From Citrifermentans bremense R1 (GTDB lineage: Bacteria > Desulfobacterota > Desulfuromonadia > Geobacterales > Geobacteraceae): a DNA stretch of 64,000 nt. The translations under genes and the position numbers were made by a program. The notes beneath the pieces were generated by a model that did not search any database, was not told the origin of the DNA, and was given only the letters and a program-made list of their open reading frames with translations. The stretch is from the NCBI RefSeq assembly GCF_000426865.1, contig NZ_AUGE01000017.1:1-64000 (forward strand), read 5' to 3'. Of this stretch, positions 61,574 to 64,000 are shown piece by piece (position 1 is the stretch's first letter; each line of letters begins with the position of its first letter).

Positions 61574-62680
61574 ATGAGCAGCAAGGTGTTTTTCGCCGAT
61601 ATGCGGGCAGGCGCGCGCGAGAATCTGTTCGCGAAGATCGGTCGTCTCATGAAGGAAGCGGGAGTCGAGGACGCCGTGGCGCCGGGGGACCTGGTCGCCG
61701 TCAAGGTGCATTTCGGCGAAAGGGGGAACCACACCTTCGTGCGCCCCATCTTCGTGCGCCGCGTGGTGGACGAGATCAAGGGTTGCCAGGGGAAGCCGTT
61801 TCTCACCGACTCCTCCACGCTCTATCCCGGCGAACGCAAGGAGGCCGTTTCGGCCTTGACCTGTGCCATCGAGAACGGCTTCGCCTACGCCGTAGTGGGC
61901 GCGCCGCTCATCATGCTGGACGGCATCAAGGGGCATAACGCGAAGGACGTCCAGGTGGACGGGGAGATTCTGAAGACGGTGAATATCGGCGCCGAGATCC
62001 TCGAAGCGGATTCGCTTGTCGCCGTCTCCCACTTCAAGTGCCACGAACTGACCGGCTTCGGGGGAACGCTGAAGAACCTCGGCATGGGGTGTTCCAGCCG
62101 CACCGGCAAGATGCAGCAGCACTCGACCGTGGCGCCCAAGGTGGGGGAGCGGTTCTGCAATGGCTGCGAGGCCTGCCTGAAGTCGTGCGCCCACGCAGCC
62201 ATTGCCATCATCGAGGGGAAGGCCCAGATCGACCCGGCGGCCTGCGTCGGCTGCAGCCGCTGCATCACCGCCTGCCAGAAAAAGGCAATCAACATCCAGT
62301 GGAACGAGAGCGCATCGCTCGTGATGCGCAAGATGGCGGAATACGCCAAAGGGGCGCTGCACGGCAAGAAGGGCAAGACCCTGTTCCTCAACTTCATCAC
62401 CCAGGTCTCCCCCGCCTGCGACTGCTACGGCCACGCCGACGCCCCCATCGTCAACGACATCGGGATCTGCGCCTCCACAGACCCGGTAGCGCTGGACCAG
62501 GCCTGTGCCGACCTGGTCAACAACGCGCGTGGCAACCAGGACACCGCCCTTGCCAGCGGGCACGAGCCCGGCGGCGACAAGTTCCGCGGCGTCCACCCCG
62601 AGATTGATTGGGAAGTGCAGTTGGAGCACGCCGAGAAGATCGGGATTGGAAGCAGGAAGTATGAGCTGGTGAAGATCTAA
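61574..62680 (+). CDS. DUF362-family protein with two [4Fe-4S] ferredoxin motifs
   Basis: This 368-residue protein starts SSKVFFADMR and has the DUF362 core (VAVKVHFGERGNHTFVRP, DSSTLYPGERKEA, VSHFKCHELTGFGGTLKN). Near 190-235 are ferredoxin motifs CNGCEACLKSCAH and CVGCSRCITACQK. DUF362 ferredoxins are soluble electron carriers of poorly known function in anaerobes. AAGGAGGGG precedes the ATG. It converges with the outer-membrane gene at the window end. Confidence 0.93.
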   Translation: MSSKVFFADMRAGARENLFAKIGRLMKEAGVEDAVAPGDLVAVKVHFGERGNHTFVRPIFVRRVVDEIKGCQGKPFLTDSSTLYPGERKEAVSALTCAIENGFAYAVVGAPLIMLDGIKGHNAKDVQVDGEILKTVNIGAEILEADSLVAVSHFKCHELTGFGGTLKNLGMGCSSRTGKMQQHSTVAPKVGERFCNGCEACLKSCAHAAIAIIEGKAQIDPAACVGCSRCITACQKKAINIQWNESASLVMRKMAEYAKGALHGKKGKTLFLNFITQVSPACDCYGHADAPIVNDIGICASTDPVALDQACADLVNNARGNQDTALASGHEPGGDKFRGVHPEIDWEVQLEHAEKIGIGSRKYELVKI

Positions 62681-62684
62681 AAAC

Positions 62685-62800
62685 TAGATAGAGATAGAGA
62701 TAGAGATAAAGAGTGAGATAAAGAGTGAGAAGTGAGTTAAGACTGGATAGTTTAGCCTTAGTCTTATCTCTATCTCTATCTCTATCTTTATCTTTATCTG
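62685..62800. repeat. GATAGA-repeat inverted structure between convergent genes
   Basis: Left arm TAGATAGAGATAGAGATA and right arm TATCTCTATCTCTATCTA (complementary over more than 20 bases), with additional GAGATAAAGAGTGA units between. The centre contains TTAAGAC..GTCTTA. It fills the space between the DUF362 stop and the barrel gene stop and is likely to terminate both. Confidence 0.88.
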
Positions 62801-62808
62801 CCTCTAAG

Positions 62809-64000
62809 CTACCCGTCCAGCGAGATCAGCAGGGAGAAATCGCTCTCCCTGCTGTCGGCACCGCGGTCGTTGATCTCCTTGAACTCCCCCTTCACCCCCA
62901 GTGAGGGGGGACGGAACCACTTGAAAAGCCGCGCCAGCGGATAGGCCGCCCTCACCTTCGCGCCCACCACCTGTTTCCCGGTCCCGGGGACCCCGGTACG
63001 CTCCTCCTTGTACCCCCCCTTCACCTCGTAGTCGAGCCGCTTTTCCAGCAGGGTCCCGTTCAGCCCCAGGTTCACCGCATACTGGTCGGTGCGCTGGCTG
63101 GAACTGTAATCCATGACCCGCTTCAGGGAGAGATCCGGCAAAACCGTCACGCCTGCCGCGCTGAATTTGGGTAGAAAGCCGATGCTCTCGGTGCTCGACT
63201 CCCTTTGCCGGTGCAGCTTGTCGGTCCTTTGCGACACCCCGCCCCTAAGCCCCAGATCCCATCTTCCCGCCAGGTAGTTGAGCTGCCCCGAGACCGCGTC
63301 CTCTTCCACCTCCTTGGGGAGATACCCCAAAGGTTCCTTGGTGCTATCGACGTATCTCTTCTTGTATTGCAGCGAAAGCTGCAGCTTGCTGAACGCCTTG
63401 AAGTGGTAGTCCACCAGCCCCTCGTACCGGTAGAGCCTTGGCGACAGGTCGTTCTTTTCGGTGTTGTCGTTGTAACGGGAGAGCTTGACGTCGAAGGAAT
63501 GGAGCTCGAAGGCGTGCCCGAACCCGAGGCTTACCCCCTCAGAGTCCCTATCGGGGCCGGAGCCGGTGAGGAGCCGATAGCGCGGACCGGTCCGCTCATA
63601 GAGGGCGCTGTAGCGGCTGGCGCCCCATCCTCCCCCTACTTTGAGCCGGCGGGCGGAGTCGCGCGTGGCCGCGGTCTCGTCGGTCGTGTCGCTGTCGTAG
63701 CTCGAGTAGTCGATCTCCGCCTCGGCTGCAAGCCTGCCGCCGAAGGGATCGATGGCGGCGACCAGTCCCAGCACGTCACCCTTTTTCGCGCCGTAGGGCC
63801 AGCGCCCCTCGCTGTACAGGGACCTGCGGCCGCTCAAAAAGATGGTCTTGAACCGGGCACTGTCCCCCATGAGAGAGAGTTCTCCCGTCGCACCCACCAA
63901 CAGGTCGTCGTGTGCGGCGCCTTGCGGGCCGGAGGCGGCGAAGGTCTCCAGCTTCGCGGTGTTGCCGGAGTTGCCGGTGAGAAGGGCGAAACGCCCGCCG
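62809..64000 (-). CDS. Outer-membrane beta-barrel protein, truncated by the window edge
   Basis: The minus frame is open from 62809 to the end of the window and continues beyond it; at least 397 residues are seen. It is made of alternating strands (YRYEGLVDYHFKAF, LQLSLQYKKRYVDS, DQYAVNLGLNGT) and ends SDFSLLISLDG. That resembles the trans-membrane part of a large barrel (TonB-receptor or Geobacter porin-like). The terminal residue is Gly rather than Phe, which is unusual. Start, signal and any N-terminal domain lie outside. Function unknown. Confidence 0.8.
   Translation of the reverse strand, partial: GGRFALLTGNSGNTAKLETFAASGPQGAAHDDLLVGATGELSLMGDSARFKTIFLSGRRSLYSEGRWPYGAKKGDVLGLVAAIDPFGGRLAAEAEIDYSSYDSDTTDETAATRDSARRLKVGGGWGASRYSALYERTGPRYRLLTGSGPDRDSEGVSLGFGHAFELHSFDVKLSRYNDNTEKNDLSPRLYRYEGLVDYHFKAFSKLQLSLQYKKRYVDSTKEPLGYLPKEVEEDAVSGQLNYLAGRWDLGLRGGVSQRTDKLHRQRESSTESIGFLPKFSAAGVTVLPDLSLKRVMDYSSSQRTDQYAVNLGLNGTLLEKRLDYEVKGGYKEERTGVPGTGKQVVGAKVRAAYPLARLFKWFRPPSLGVKGEFKEINDRGADSRESDFSLLISLDG

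Overview
The window is from a Gram-negative, high-G+C anaerobe of the Geobacter type (Geobacteraceae; Citrifermentans/Geomonas-like is my guess). Evidence for this: a 3',3'-cGAMP (GEMM-Ib) riboswitch of the type known from Geobacter, an aldehyde:ferredoxin oxidoreductase with its Fe-S partner, several sigma-54 activators, a DUF3365 sensor with a CxxCH heme motif, an organomercurial lyase and many outer-membrane beta-barrels. No rRNA, tRNA, CRISPR array or transposase was found.

Layout. 0.1-2.9 kb: a GAF/sigma-54 activator. 3-15.4 kb: an accessory stretch with visibly lower G+C, made of small exported proteins, a probable anti-phage block (SF1 helicase fused to a PLD nuclease, a membrane-anchored Mrr-type nuclease and an IHF-like protein), an NfeD/SPFH pair, a merB/cupin locus split by a mobile-looking ~600 bp block, and a 21-bp degenerate tandem array of about 41 units. 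15.5-20.1 kb: a hybrid histidine kinase and the aldehyde oxidoreductase operon. 20.1-29.6 kb: a ZIP transporter, a rubredoxin-like/MBL hydrolase, an outer-membrane protein under a cGAMP riboswitch, a lipoprotein-nat-lysR-AEC operon, OmpA, and a sigma-54 regulator divergent from an amidohydrolase. 29.7-33.8 kb: a three-domain lysophospholipid transporter/acyltransferase/acyl-ligase and a flavoprotein. 34-43 kb: a heme sensor, a giant FecR-domain protein, a TPR beta-barrel and a CHASE2 adenylate cyclase, all on the minus strand. 43.2-50.4 kb: an orphan GAF-GspE ATPase, a Pal-like lipoprotein, a TPR protein and a CLC channel. 50.7-64 kb: an SDR, a GH15 glucoamylase-like enzyme, an FAD/Fe-S oxidase, an enolase-superfamily enzyme, a PoxB-like TPP enzyme, a two-receiver protein, a DUF362 ferredoxin and the edge of another beta-barrel.

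How they work together. The most system-like parts are (i) the 110-bp direct repeats flanking the helicase-nuclease, followed by the Mrr-type nuclease that carries the same topoisomerase-type zinc ribbon; (ii) the CHASE2 cyclase / TPR-barrel / FecR-surface-protein cluster with its own repeated operator boxes; and (iii) cGAMP control of an outer-membrane protein. Many intergenic regions carry family-repeated hairpins, two of which have become part of coding sequences.
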